Shown: positions 36,655-45,593, counted from the stretch's first letter. The stretch is 64,000 bases of DNA from Azospirillum brasilense (GCF_007827795.1 NZ_VITI01000003.1:528090-592089); one strand, 5' to 3'. The notes: generated by a model from the sequence alone, not told the origin. Numbers and translations are program-made.

Positions 36655-37784
36655 TGGCCCCCGCTCTCGGCGGCGGTCCTAACGCGGACTCCGTCCTGGA
36701 GAAGATGGGCGCCGAGCGATACCACCGGATCACCGAGGCCGAGCCCGGAGATCACGGCGGTCTCGCCGCTCACCCGGACCAGCCGAACCGTCTGGAAGCG
36801 CACCGTCGAACTGGCGCGGTCCAGGGTCCAGACACCGGTTTTCCGGCCGTCGTCCAGCACGGCTCCCAGCGGCACCTGCATGTCCGCCTGACCCGTCCGA
36901 TCCACCGTCCGGCCCGCCGTCCATCCGGCCAGCCTGATGGTGACCGTCGCCCCGAGCGGTGCCGAGGCGGCGTCGCCGTCGAGCACGTAGCGCGCCTCGT
37001 AGGTGCGGGTCTGGGCATCAGCGGCGTCCGACAGCTGCCGCAGATGCGCGCCGTAGCGCTGCCCGCCGGCGCCGTAGAGGCTGGCCTCAGCCGGCGAACC
37101 GATCTGCGGCCGGATGGTTTCGGGCAGCGCCACCACCGCCTCGCGCGGGCCGGCCTGGGCGATCCGGACGACGGTCTGGCCGGCGGCGACGACCTGTCCC
37201 GGTTCTCCGAGCGTTTCGACCACCGTGCCATCGCTGTCGGCGACCAGGACCGAATAGGTCGCCTCGTTCTCGGCGACCCGCGCATCGGCTTCCGCACTGG
37301 CGAGCTGCGCCCTGGCGGTGTCCAGCGCGGCCTTCGCCTGTTCATGACGCTGCCGGGTGGCCCAGCCGTCATTGACCAGACTGGCGTAGCGCCGCTCGTC
37401 CGCCTGGGTCTGCACGGCCGTTGCCCGCGCCGCGGCGACCGCGTTGCGCTTTGCTGTGAGGGCGAGGCGCAGGTCCGTCTCGTCGATGCGCATCAGCGGC
37501 TGGCCGGCCTTGACCGGCTGCCCGACCGTCGCCAGCCGTTCGATGATCTTGCCGGGGACGCGGAACCCGAGATTGCTCTGCACCCTCGCTCCGACGACGC
37601 CGGTGAAGCCGCGCTCCGATCCGGCGACCGGAACCGCCGCGGCAAGCCGGACGATCGGCGCCTCCTGCCGGGGGTCGCTCACCGCCGACGCCTCTTGTGT
37701 GTGCATGGACAGCGTCACGACCGCGGCGGCGCCCAGCGCCGCCGTCAGGACGCCACCCGCCACGACCATGGGTCTCTTTATCAT
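36651..37784 (-). CDS. RND pump periplasmic adaptor (membrane fusion protein)
   Basis: A 377-aa adaptor. The N-terminal signal or anchor is MIKRPMVVAGGVLTAALGAA. Next come the lipoyl-type half motifs (VGARVQSNLGFRVPGKIIE and ADSDGTVVETLGEPGQVVAA) around an alpha-hairpin, then beta-barrel sequence. The ATG at 37784 is preferred, with GGGGGG just before it; a longer reading to 37847 would run through the operator palindrome and is unlikely. It is the first gene of the pump operon, divergent from the SDR gene. Confidence 0.9.
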   Translation of the reverse strand: MIKRPMVVAGGVLTAALGAAAVVTLSMHTQEASAVSDPRQEAPIVRLAAAVPVAGSERGFTGVVGARVQSNLGFRVPGKIIERLATVGQPVKAGQPLMRIDETDLRLALTAKRNAVAAARATAVQTQADERRYASLVNDGWATRQRHEQAKAALDTARAQLASAEADARVAENEATYSVLVADSDGTVVETLGEPGQVVAAGQTVVRIAQAGPREAVVALPETIRPQIGSPAEASLYGAGGQRYGAHLRQLSDAADAQTRTYEARYVLDGDAASAPLGATVTIRLAGWTAGRTVDRTGQADMQVPLGAVLDDGRKTGVWTLDRASSTVRFQTVRLVRVSGETAVISGLGLGDPVVSLGAHLLQDGVRVRTAAESGGQ

Positions 37785-37803
37785 GCCCCCCGCCTCGATC
37801 AAA

Positions 37804-37854
37804 TTAGATTGCGTACGACATCTATATCGGTTATAGATGTCGAGCACAATCTAA
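37804..37854. promoter_or_regulatory. Double operator in the RND/SDR divergent region
   Basis: Two facing copies of TATAGATGTC-N6-AATCTAA: 37832-37854 on the plus strand and 37804-37826 on the minus strand. Together they make a 51-bp palindrome with 11-bp inner arms and 8-bp outer arms. Each copy also contains TAGAT-N10-ATCTA symmetry. The same sequence precedes the tetR gene at 40304, so that regulator is the probable binder. Confidence 0.82.
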
Positions 37855-37939
37855 ATGACAGGGCGCTCTCACATGGCGGCACCGCTATCGGCGGCGCTTC
37901 CGGGGCCGATCCCGACACAAGGAAGAAAGAGAGAGTTCG

Positions 37940-38755
37940 ATGGCAAAGATCGATCGCGGCATCGCCTTGGTGACGGGCGCGTCGTCCGGCATCGGCTACG
38001 CGGCGGCCAAGGCCCTGCAAGCCGCAGGATTCGATGTGTCTGGAACCAGCCGTCACGCGGATGCCAAGGGCCCCGAGGGCGTCACCATGCTGACCTGCAA
38101 CGTCACCGACGACGCCTCCGTGGCCGCCCTGGTCGATGAGGTGCTGGACGACGCCGGCCGCATCGATCTGCTGGTCAACAATGCCGGCGTCGGGCTTTTC
38201 GGCGGTGCGGAGGAGTCCTCGCTCGCCCAGGCACGGGCGCTGTTCGACGTGAACATGTTCGGCGTCATCCGCATGACCAACGCCGTGCTGCCGATCATGC
38301 GGCGCCAGAAAAGCGGCAGGATCATCAATCTCAGCTCGGCACACGGATTCATTCCGGCCCCCTATTTCGCGCTTTATGCGGCGACGAAACATGCGGTGGA
38401 GGGCTACTCCCAATCGCTTGACCATGAACTGCGCACGCTCGGCATCCGGGTCACGCTAGTCGAGCCCGCCTATACCCGGACCTCGTTCGACGGGAACCTC
38501 ATCAAGCCGGACCGCTCGCTCGACGCCTATGCGTCGGCGCTTGCCGGCGTGACCGTGGCCGTTGAGGACGCGATCAGGAAGGGCGACACGCCCGAGACCG
38601 TGGCCGAAACCATCGTCAAGGCCGCGACGGACTCCGATCCGAAGCAGCGCTACCCGGCGGGGAAACTGGCCCGGCAGGTAAGCCTCCTGCGCCGATTCGT
38701 CCCGGCCGCCGCCTTCGACAAGAGCCTGCGCAAGATGCTGCGGCTGCCGGTCTGA
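37940..38755 (+). CDS. Short-chain dehydrogenase/reductase (SDR)
   Basis: A 271-aa classical SDR. The cofactor motif TGASSGIG is at residues 12-19, NNAGVG follows in the fourth strand, the catalytic Ser is in INLSSAHGF, and Tyr and Lys are in YAATKHAVEGYSQSLDHEL. The cofactor preference is not certain. It is expressed away from the RND pump across the double operator and lies 50 bp before a MATE pump gene. It may detoxify the compound that induces the regulon. Confidence 0.92.
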   Translation: MAKIDRGIALVTGASSGIGYAAAKALQAAGFDVSGTSRHADAKGPEGVTMLTCNVTDDASVAALVDEVLDDAGRIDLLVNNAGVGLFGGAEESSLAQARALFDVNMFGVIRMTNAVLPIMRRQKSGRIINLSSAHGFIPAPYFALYAATKHAVEGYSQSLDHELRTLGIRVTLVEPAYTRTSFDGNLIKPDRSLDAYASALAGVTVAVEDAIRKGDTPETVAETIVKAATDSDPKQRYPAGKLARQVSLLRRFVPAAAFDKSLRKMLRLPV

Positions 38756-38805
38756 TCCCGTTTTGGGAACAAACCCGTTACATCCGCTGCAGGGAAGGAG
38801 AGTCC

Positions 38806-40230
38806 ATGACCGCCCTGTCCCATCGGGAGGGTCCGGCGGCCCCGGCGCCAGCCTACAAAGTGCCGCCCGGCGTTCTCGACGGGCCGGTGGTGCCGACGAT
38901 GCTCCGCCTCGCGGTGCCGACGACCCTGGTGCTGGTCGTCCAGACGCTGGTCGGGGTGGCCGAGACCTGGTTCGTCGGCTTTCTCGGGACCGATGCGCTC
39001 GCCGGGGTCGCCCTGGTCTTTCCCGTGCTCATGCTCATGCAGATGATGGCGAATGGCGGCATCGGCGGCGGCGTCTCCTCGGCCGTCGCGCGGGCCTTGG
39101 GGGCGAAACGCCGCGAGGAGGCCGAAGCGCTGGTCTGGCACGCGGTCGTCCTGGCCGGCGCATTCGGCATCCTCTTCACGGTGGCGGCTCTCCTCGCCGG
39201 ACCGATCCTCTATCGGGCGATGGGGGGAACCGGACCGGCGCTGACGGTGGCGCTCACCTATTCCGGGGTCGTGTTCGCCGGCTCCATCCCGGTCTGGCTC
39301 ACCGCCCTGCTGTCGTCGGCCCTTCGCGGCGCAGGGAATGTGAGGGTGCCGGCGCTAGTGATCTCGATCGGCACCGTGCTCCTCATCCTCCTGTCGCCGG
39401 CCCTGATCTTCGGCTGGGGCCCTTTTCCCCGTCTCGGCGTTGCCGGCGGCGGGGCCGCGGTGGTCGTCTACTACCTGTTCGCGGCGCTTGCACTGACGCT
39501 GTATCTGCGCTCTTCGAGGAGCCTGCTGAAGCTCAGGGTCGTTACCCTGCGCGCCCGCCTGTTCAAGGATATCCTCGGGGTCGGTTTCCTGTCGGCGATC
39601 GGCACCGTCCAGGTCAATCTCACCGTCACCCTCGTCACCGCCGCGGTCGGCCGGTTCGGCGCCGATGCCATCGCCGGGTACGGCATCGCCTCGCGGCTCG
39701 ATTACATCCAGATTCCGCTGATCTTCGGGCTCGGCACCGCCTTGGTCACCATGGTCGGCCACAACATCGGGGCCGGGCAGCCGGCGCGGGCACGCAGCAT
39801 AGCCTGGATCGGCGCCGCCATCGCCTTCGGGATGACCGAAACCATCGGCCTTGCCGCCGCGATCTTCCCGCAAGCCTGGATCGGCCTGTTCAGCGACGAG
39901 CCCGAGGTGATTGCGATGGGCACCCTCTATCTGCGGACCGTGGCGCCGGTTTACGGCGCGGTCGGGTTGGGGCTGGCGCTCCATTTCGCCAGCCAGGGAG
40001 CCAAGCGTGTCCTGTTTCCCGTCCTGGCCGGCACTGTCCGCATGATCGTCGCCGCCTTCATCGGCTGGGCGGCGGTGATCTGGTTCGGTGCCGGACTTTC
40101 GACCCTGTTCCAGATCACGGCCCTGGCAGCGGTTTCGTACGGATTTCTGACGGCCGCCGCGATGATGGGGGGTGCCTGGGGCCGGCATCACGCTTCCCAT
40201 CCGCTAGCTCGGAGACGTCCTGCAGAGTAG
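38806..40230 (+). CDS. MATE-family multidrug efflux transporter
   Basis: A 474-aa membrane protein with twelve predicted spans in two similar halves, beginning with TMLRLAVPTTLVLVVQTLVG and FVGFLGTDALAGVALVFPV, the standard MATE opening. The second half has GVGFLSAIGTVQVNLTVTLV. GGAAGGAGAG stands just before the ATG. It is co-oriented with the SDR and TetR genes and probably in the same operon as the SDR. Confidence 0.93.
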   Translation: MTALSHREGPAAPAPAYKVPPGVLDGPVVPTMLRLAVPTTLVLVVQTLVGVAETWFVGFLGTDALAGVALVFPVLMLMQMMANGGIGGGVSSAVARALGAKRREEAEALVWHAVVLAGAFGILFTVAALLAGPILYRAMGGTGPALTVALTYSGVVFAGSIPVWLTALLSSALRGAGNVRVPALVISIGTVLLILLSPALIFGWGPFPRLGVAGGGAAVVVYYLFAALALTLYLRSSRSLLKLRVVTLRARLFKDILGVGFLSAIGTVQVNLTVTLVTAAVGRFGADAIAGYGIASRLDYIQIPLIFGLGTALVTMVGHNIGAGQPARARSIAWIGAAIAFGMTETIGLAAAIFPQAWIGLFSDEPEVIAMGTLYLRTVAPVYGAVGLGLALHFASQGAKRVLFPVLAGTVRMIVAAFIGWAAVIWFGAGLSTLFQITALAAVSYGFLTAAAMMGGAWGRHHASHPLARRRPAE

Positions 40231-40267
40231 GTCGAGGTGGAGAATTGTGTCAGTCATCCATATCTCC

Positions 40268-40290
40268 TATAGATGTCAGTCGAAATCTAA
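40268..40290 (+). promoter_or_regulatory. Operator upstream of tetR (third copy)
   Basis: Third copy of TATAGATGTC-N6-AATCTAA, identical at all 17 fixed positions to the two sites at 37.8 kb. It ends 13 bp before the tetR start codon, where a bound repressor would block initiation, giving autoregulation. Confidence 0.82.
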
Positions 40291-40303
40291 ATAGGAGCGT
40301 ACC

Positions 40304-40882
40304 ATGCGTGTGAGTCGCATTCAGGCTGAGGAAAACCGGCAGACTGTGATCAACGTGGCGAGCCGTCTTTTTCGGGAGCACGGTTTCGACGGCATCGGTC
40401 TCAAGGATTTGATGGAGGCGGCGGGCCTGACCCAGGGTGCTTTCTACAAGCAGTTCGCCTCTAAGGAGGATTTGGTGGCTCAGGCGTCGACGCAGGCGTT
40501 GGAGAGCGCTTACTGCCGATGGACCGCGGCGGCCACTGCAAATCCAGAGGATCCGCTTGGCCCGGTGATCGGCTTCTATCTCAGCGCCGGGCACCGCGAG
40601 GAAAAGTCCGACGGTTGCCCAATCGTGGCGCTCGGTTCCGATGCCGCCAGACATGGCGTCGCGGTGAAGGCGTCGTTCGAAGCCGGGATCAGGACCCATC
40701 TCGACATCCTCGAACGCCTGATTTCGGAAACGCAGGGCGAAGAGTTCAAAAGCAAGGCGATGGCAATTCTTTCACTGATGGTCGGTGCGCTGACGCTCTC
40801 GCGTGTTGTCAACGATCCCGGCCTTGCTCAGGCCTTTCTGGATACGGCTGCTGCGCAAGTCCGAAATATTGCCGCCGCTTGA
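40304..40882 (+). CDS. TetR/AcrR-family repressor, probable regulator of the RND-SDR-MATE cluster
   Basis: A 192-aa TetR regulator. The N-terminal HTH shows VINVASRLFREHGFDGIGLK, then EAAGLTQGAFYKQFASKEDL. The ligand domain contains DGCPIVALGSDAARHG, a block with a conserved cysteine seen in a TetR subgroup. GGAG lies 8 nt before the ATG. A copy of the shared operator stands directly upstream, so it very likely represses itself and the two divergent units at 37.8 kb. The ligand is unknown. Confidence 0.9.
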   Translation: MRVSRIQAEENRQTVINVASRLFREHGFDGIGLKDLMEAAGLTQGAFYKQFASKEDLVAQASTQALESAYCRWTAAATANPEDPLGPVIGFYLSAGHREEKSDGCPIVALGSDAARHGVAVKASFEAGIRTHLDILERLISETQGEEFKSKAMAILSLMVGALTLSRVVNDPGLAQAFLDTAAAQVRNIAAA

Positions 40883-40929
40883 CCGGGCATGACCACACCG
40901 TGAACTGGTCGATCGGAGGGTGTTTGACC

Positions 40930-41283
40930 ATGCCAGCAGGTACATCCGTCCGGCGGACCGCAATCCTGACGATCGCCGGCCGAACCTTTCTTCGACAGGG
41001 CTATGCCGATGCTTCGATGGATGGTATCGCCGCCGAGGTGGGCGGCTCCAAGAGCACGCTCTATCGTTATTTCCCTTCCAAAGCGGCGCTGTTCGCAGCC
41101 TATGTCGAGGAAATCGGGACTTTGACCTGGTCCGCTCTTGCCGCTGTACAGGTGGAGGAAAAGGGAACCGAGGCTGTACTGGAGGACACGGCGCGAGCCT
41201 ATCTGGACTTGATACTGTCCCCTTCAGCACTTGCCGTGACACGCCTCGTGATGGCTGAAACCGGTGGTTTGCCGGACAGGTGA
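40930..41283 (+). pseudogene. Truncated TetR-family regulator at the island edge
   Basis: A 117-aa protein beginning with a complete TetR HTH (ILTIAGRTFLRQGYADASMD, then KSTLYRYFPSKAALFAAYV). The ligand domain ends early, at AVTRLVMAETGGLPDR then stop; relatives continue for about 80-90 residues after this block (usually E-x-x-R-F-P-E-L). GGAGGG precedes the ATG, so a shortened protein may still be made. The break lies next to the integrase gene, and the missing part is not found at the other end of the island within this window. Confidence 0.8.
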
Positions 41284-41322
41284 ACCTGAACCTCAGCAAC
41301 CGGTTCCGGATCAGGACACGCC

Positions 41323-41354
41323 GGGGAGTGCCGCTTTGGTAACGGGCACTCCCC
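41323..41354. repeat. Inverted repeat at the left island junction
   Basis: Perfect 10-bp arms GGGGAGTGCC / GGCACTCCCC around 12 nt, between the cut tetR gene and the convergent integrase stop. It could be a transcription stop or part of the recombination junction. No T run follows. Confidence 0.5.
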
Positions 41355-41362
41355 AATGTGCA

Positions 41363-41983
41363 TCAGATCTCGGTCTGCTCGGCCAGCGCCAGGGCATCCT
41401 CGACCTCGATCCCGAGATAGCGGACCGTGCTCTCCAGCTTGGTGTGGCCGAGAAGGAGCTGGATGGCGCGCAGATTGCCGGTTCGCCGGTAGATCAAGGT
41501 CGCCTTGGTCCGGCGCATGGAATGGGTGCCATAGGTCGCCGGGTCCAAGCCGATCTCACCGACCCAATGGTCGACCAGCCGGGCATACTGGCGTGTCGAG
41601 ATCGGCCGATCCGGCCGCACACGGCTCGGGAAAAGATACTCGCTGCTCCGGCCGTTCCTCAGCCGGATCCATCGGCCGACCGACTCCCGGGTCTGCTCGG
41701 TGATCTCGAACTGGACCGGATGGCCGGTCTTCTGCTGCACCACGGTTGCGCGGGAGCGCACCGTGCCGTTCAGCGAGACATCGCCGATCTTGAGGCGGAC
41801 GAGGTCGCAGCCGCGCAGCTTGCTGTCGATGGCCAGATCGAACATCGCCAAGTCGCGGGCCGCATCCGCCAACTGAAGGCGAATACGGATCCCCCAGACA
41901 TGCTTGGGCTTCAGCGGAGGTTTCGGTCCGATCAGGCGGCCCTTGTTCCACGGGACGTGGCTGACCTCAGAGTTTTGGCTCAT
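41363..41983 (-). CDS. Tyrosine recombinase / integrase
   Basis: A 206-aa recombinase that is nearly all catalytic domain. The Arg is in SKLRGCDLVRLKIGDV, the Lys in VQQKTGHPVQF, then HSMRRTKATLIYRRTG (H-x-x-R), LLGHTKLESTVRYLG with the second His and the nucleophile Tyr. The long DNA-binding arm domain of phage integrases is missing, as in many short alphaproteobacterial recombinases. The ATG at 41983 has GGAGA upstream. It lies against the truncated tetR gene and opens the island. Confidence 0.9.
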   Translation of the reverse strand: MSQNSEVSHVPWNKGRLIGPKPPLKPKHVWGIRIRLQLADAARDLAMFDLAIDSKLRGCDLVRLKIGDVSLNGTVRSRATVVQQKTGHPVQFEITEQTRESVGRWIRLRNGRSSEYLFPSRVRPDRPISTRQYARLVDHWVGEIGLDPATYGTHSMRRTKATLIYRRTGNLRAIQLLLGHTKLESTVRYLGIEVEDALALAEQTEI

Positions 41984-42394
41984 CCTTGGTCTCCTCGTGA
42001 ACATGTGCCTTGCCGGATCGGCGAGGCAGAGCCCATCAGGATCGGATAGAACCATTGAGGATCGGTGGAGGGGCCGTCAACAGGCGGAAGTGCGCCAAAG
42101 GCGGACACGACACCTCCTGAAAATCTATTCAAACTGAACCGCCCCGAGGCCGATCTCGGGTGCTGTCCCGTCCGTTGATGACGCGCTTCAACGCGCAACA
42201 AACTTTCAAAGCACGCTCTCAGCTACTGGTTATGAGGGCCCAGCCTAGTCAAAACCGCTTGGGCCAAGCCGTCGCTGCGGTGGGTGGCATATAATCTGGT
42301 GGCCAGCACCCGGCTGGCCGGGTTCTGGCCGTTGACTCCTAGCATGGCGTGCCGTCAGTGTTGAGGGACCGCAAACAGATTAGCGGGGGGATTA
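41984..42394. promoter_or_regulatory. Non-coding leader of the modification operon
   Basis: A 411-bp gap between the divergent integrase and the radical SAM gene, less G/C-rich than the flanks. A perfect TATAAT stands at 42290-42295, about 100 bp before the radical SAM start, but no good -35 lies 16-18 bp upstream. A small CCCGGCTGGCCGGG hairpin follows near 42309. No ORF with a ribosome site was seen. Confidence 0.4.
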
Positions 42395-43558
42395 ATGGGT
42401 GGCCAGCTTCACATGGGTCAATCGGCCCTTTGCCATCGGGCCCGCAGCGGCGATCACATCAATCTCATACTCAAGCTAACTGGCGCTACCTGCAACCTCG
42501 ACTGCGGCTACTGCTTTGAGAAGAGAAGGGACTACCCGTCCCATCGCATAATTAGCGAGGAGGTGGTCAGTTCGACGTTGTCACAACTGTCTACTTACGG
42601 ATTGTCGGTCGAGCTTCATGGCGGGGAGCCGTTGCTGGTCGGCTTGCCCCACTTCAGCAAAGTGCTCGACCTCATTACGTCATCGCGGCCTGACGCGGCT
42701 ATCCGCTTGCAAACCAACGGCACGCTGATCTCTGAGGAGTGGTGCGAACTTTTCCTCTGCAATCAACGACTTTCAGTCGGGGTCAGCTTGGATGGATTCC
42801 AAGCCGGAAATCAGCTCCGCTACGACAACCGCGAAAGGGACAGCACTTTGGCTGTCCTAGAAGGCATGTCTCAGCTTGAAAAGCACGGTATCGACTTCGG
42901 GTTGATCAGGGTCTGCAGCAAGGACAACATCGGGCAGGTCACAGGCTATCTGGACTTTGCGGCAGTGCGCAAGAATGTCAAGGCCGTGCGCCTGTTGCCC
43001 TGCTTCGATGACGGCACCGCACTGTCAGCGAATGTCCCACGCACCGCACGGACACGGCGGGCCTTCGCGGCGGGACACGACCTGCCCTGGTCAATCTCGT
43101 TCGACGAGTTCGCCTCCGAGGTCATGGTCGCCTACGACCATTGGCGCGGGCGCGGTTACTTCGATCACTTCCTGCTTGATCCCGCGATCGACTACTTGAA
43201 AAAGGGGCTTACCGGAACTTGTGCCAGCTGCCATTTCGAGGCTCGGAAATGTTTCCACACCATAACGGTTTATCCCGACCGGACGTTCTCCCTCTGCGAT
43301 GAGCTGGACGGCGGAGAGAGAGTTCCACTAACCAATGCCGACGGGGTGGGGAACATCGCCGACGTGATCGAAGGCCACACGAAGATGGAGGCGCCCCTGA
43401 CGGCGTTCCTGTCGCAACAGTGCGAAGGCTGCGAGGTGCGGGCGCACTGCCACGGTGGCTGCGTCGCTATCAGGCGTCGCGCCGCACGGCTTGGTAGATC
43501 GGAAGCATACTGCCAAATGCAAAAGGACTTGTTCCATTATTTCGCGTTATCAGCATGA
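42395..43558 (+). CDS. Radical SAM / SPASM-domain enzyme (putative peptide maturase)
   Basis: A 387-aa radical SAM enzyme. The cluster motif is CNLDCGYC (C33, C37, C40), followed by HGGEPLL (SAM contact) and LQTNGTLIS. The C-terminal SPASM-type cysteine set is visible: CASCHFEARKC, SLCDEL, then CEGCEVRAHCHGGC and one later Cys, for two auxiliary iron-sulphur clusters. This layout is shared by anaerobic sulfatase maturases and by RiPP enzymes forming crosslinks or epimers. GGGGGG lies a few nt before the ATG. It is the first of five overlapping genes, so it acts with the methyltransferase and the HExxH protein. The substrate is unknown. Confidence 0.9.
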   Translation: MGGQLHMGQSALCHRARSGDHINLILKLTGATCNLDCGYCFEKRRDYPSHRIISEEVVSSTLSQLSTYGLSVELHGGEPLLVGLPHFSKVLDLITSSRPDAAIRLQTNGTLISEEWCELFLCNQRLSVGVSLDGFQAGNQLRYDNRERDSTLAVLEGMSQLEKHGIDFGLIRVCSKDNIGQVTGYLDFAAVRKNVKAVRLLPCFDDGTALSANVPRTARTRRAFAAGHDLPWSISFDEFASEVMVAYDHWRGRGYFDHFLLDPAIDYLKKGLTGTCASCHFEARKCFHTITVYPDRTFSLCDELDGGERVPLTNADGVGNIADVIEGHTKMEAPLTAFLSQQCEGCEVRAHCHGGCVAIRRRAARLGRSEAYCQMQKDLFHYFALSA

Positions 43559-44247
43559 ACCCGCTCTCCCTCGTCGAAGCGATGCTGGATCCTGGAACCG
43601 ACGACGGATCCTGGCGGATGACAGTACTGGATACCTGGGCCGACATGGTCTCACGGGCATGCCCGCCCCTGCCTTACGTTCTTGAGCCGATGTGCGGCCT
43701 GGGGGCACAGGCCAGGGCGCTGGTGACGCGCCTCGGGGGTCGTGCCTTGGGTTTCGACATCAATCCTGAGGCGGTGGCGGTGGCGCAGCGGCTGTTCGGG
43801 AGTCCCACATTCGAGTGCAGGTGCCTCGACCTGCGGACCTTGCCGCCCCTTGCAGCGCAGTTTAACGTGGTGGTCCTCGGGTATGAGGCCCTTAACGCTC
43901 ATCCCGTTTCCCGCTGGCCGTTGCTAATCGCATGGGCGCGCGCGCAATGCACCACCGGAGCCGTGCTAGTCCTCGACGTGTGCGGCCAGGACCGTAGGTT
44001 CGGCCTGCAGCGTGTACCGGAACTCTCCGTCGACTGCATGGTTTTCGACCAGCTGTTCACGGTGACGTTCAACACTGTGTCTGGCACCCTGATCTCCCGG
44101 CGTTACATTTGCGAGCAGGAGAAGCTATGCAACATGATTAAGGACCACGGCTTCGAGTTGATCAGCTGCGAGACTCCATTCGCCAATGTGAAGACAGACA
44201 AGCCCGGACTGAGAGCCATGAGAACCCTACTGGCGGTCGCTAAATGA
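43555..44247 (+). CDS. Class I SAM-dependent methyltransferase
   Basis: A 230-aa protein with a Rossmann SAM-binding fold. Motif I is VLEPMCGLGAQARAL (a variant of E/D-x-G-x-G-x-G), the acidic end of strand two is ALGFDINPEAVAVAQ, and motif IV is near FNVVVLGYEALNAH. The start overlaps the radical SAM stop (ATGA), and its own stop overlaps the next start the same way, so it belongs to the same pathway. The methyl acceptor (peptide, nucleotide or small molecule) cannot be told. Confidence 0.82.
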   Translation: MNPLSLVEAMLDPGTDDGSWRMTVLDTWADMVSRACPPLPYVLEPMCGLGAQARALVTRLGGRALGFDINPEAVAVAQRLFGSPTFECRCLDLRTLPPLAAQFNVVVLGYEALNAHPVSRWPLLIAWARAQCTTGAVLVLDVCGQDRRFGLQRVPELSVDCMVFDQLFTVTFNTVSGTLISRRYICEQEKLCNMIKDHGFELISCETPFANVKTDKPGLRAMRTLLAVAK

Positions 44248-45593
44248 AAATCGTGCGCAAGGCCCTCGCTGTTGTCCGACACAGGGACAAGGTTCTTGTC
44301 TTCTCCCAACCAGGAGCCCCTGCGATCGGCGAGATGCTGCCCGGCGGCACGGTCGAACAGAATGAGGACGTCGTGGACGCTGCGCGGCGGGAGCTGTTTG
44401 AGGAGACTGGGCTGAGCGGACTGGCGATATCGGGCTGGTCGCCTGTCCACAAGTTCGACATGCGGCCCTACAGACCCGAGCGCCATGAGCGGACGTTCGT
44501 CTACTTCGCGGGCATGGTGCGAGAGCCCGCCTGGGAACATTGGGAGATGCACCCTGGTCTGTCGGTGGCGCCAGAGCTACTCGAACTGAAGTGGGTTGAT
44601 GTGACGGGTGACGACCTTGATCTTGACCTGTGCCACGGCGCCGCGGTTCTTGAGGAAATACCGGTCGCGGCGTTTATACCCTGCACGCGGCGCAGTTGGG
44701 CATCCCTGTACCAGCTGTCCGCTGAGGGTATGGACTTCCGCGCAAGCGAAGCTCTGCACGCTGCCAACCTCCTAGGAGACATCGTCGGAACTGACCTCTC
44801 CTTCGCGGCGGTGGCCAACCCGGTCGCCAGGAACGCGTTGGTCCGCTCGTTGCTTTTCGGTGCCCGGATTGCCGCCGAACGCCGGTCGGCGAACCTTCTT
44901 GGCAAACTCCAGGCATGGGCGCTTGCCGACCATAGCGGCACGTCCCTGGACCCCATTGTCCAGGGGACCACCAACGCGGTGGTGATTTCCGACGATCGCT
45001 ACGCCGACGAGATCCCCGTGTTCGGCGACAGGCTCACCGGCCACGACGTCACTGGGGCAGCGTTCGAGCTTCTCGACAGATGCGGATGTGCGGACCTGGT
45101 ACGCCGGCACTGCGGCATTGTCCAGCTCAGGGGACATACCGTCGAGATGGACTACCACCGCAGCTTCACCATCTCGGCGACACCCGGCACCATCTACGTC
45201 GACGACACTCAATCGGTCCTGCAGATGGCTGAAGCTATCCTCCATGAGTCCTGCCATAACCTTCTGAACGATGTCCTTGCCGCCCGCTCGGTCCACATCG
45301 ACGACACTGACACCTACTTCTCGCCGTGGCGTGGGACCCAGAGGCCCGCGAGCGGCTTCCTGCATGCGGTGTTCGTATTCTCGATCGTCATGCAATTCCT
45401 GAAAACGGCGCGTTTTGCCGATAAGGACCAAAGCGAACCGTTGGAGGACCGGATCCGACTTGAACAGGCGAGGCTGGAGCACGCGGTGGAGGGCACGACC
45501 CAGCTGATCAAAAGCATTGGCTTGGACTGGCTCGAGCACCTCATTTTTGATAACCTCAACCGCGCACTGCAGGAGGCACGCCAGCATGGATGA
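44244..45593 (+). CDS. Nudix hydrolase fused to HExxH-type (putative peptide beta-hydroxylase) domain
   Basis: A 449-aa two-domain protein. Residues 1-145 hold a complete Nudix box: G35, E41, R49-E50-L51, E53-E54, G56-L57 (GGTVEQNEDVVDAARRELFE then ETGL). The C-terminal half has HESCHN with H334, E335 and H338, followed by SPWR (360-363), RP (367-368) and GFLHAVFVF with H374 as a possible third metal ligand. That order (HExxH, SPWR, RP, G-x-LH) matches the HExxH family named as alpha-ketoglutarate-type peptide beta-hydroxylases (TIGR04267, from memory). The middle region is not assigned. The fusion with Nudix is unusual. The gene is coupled on both sides to its neighbours. Confidence 0.8.
   Translation: MKIVRKALAVVRHRDKVLVFSQPGAPAIGEMLPGGTVEQNEDVVDAARRELFEETGLSGLAISGWSPVHKFDMRPYRPERHERTFVYFAGMVREPAWEHWEMHPGLSVAPELLELKWVDVTGDDLDLDLCHGAAVLEEIPVAAFIPCTRRSWASLYQLSAEGMDFRASEALHAANLLGDIVGTDLSFAAVANPVARNALVRSLLFGARIAAERRSANLLGKLQAWALADHSGTSLDPIVQGTTNAVVISDDRYADEIPVFGDRLTGHDVTGAAFELLDRCGCADLVRRHCGIVQLRGHTVEMDYHRSFTISATPGTIYVDDTQSVLQMAEAILHESCHNLLNDVLAARSVHIDDTDTYFSPWRGTQRPASGFLHAVFVFSIVMQFLKTARFADKDQSEPLEDRIRLEQARLEHAVEGTTQLIKSIGLDWLEHLIFDNLNRALQEARQHG

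Noticed and set aside
41323..41354. Rho-independent terminator of the integrase gene
   Set aside because: The stem is perfect but no T run follows on the minus strand, so it is listed only as an inverted repeat.
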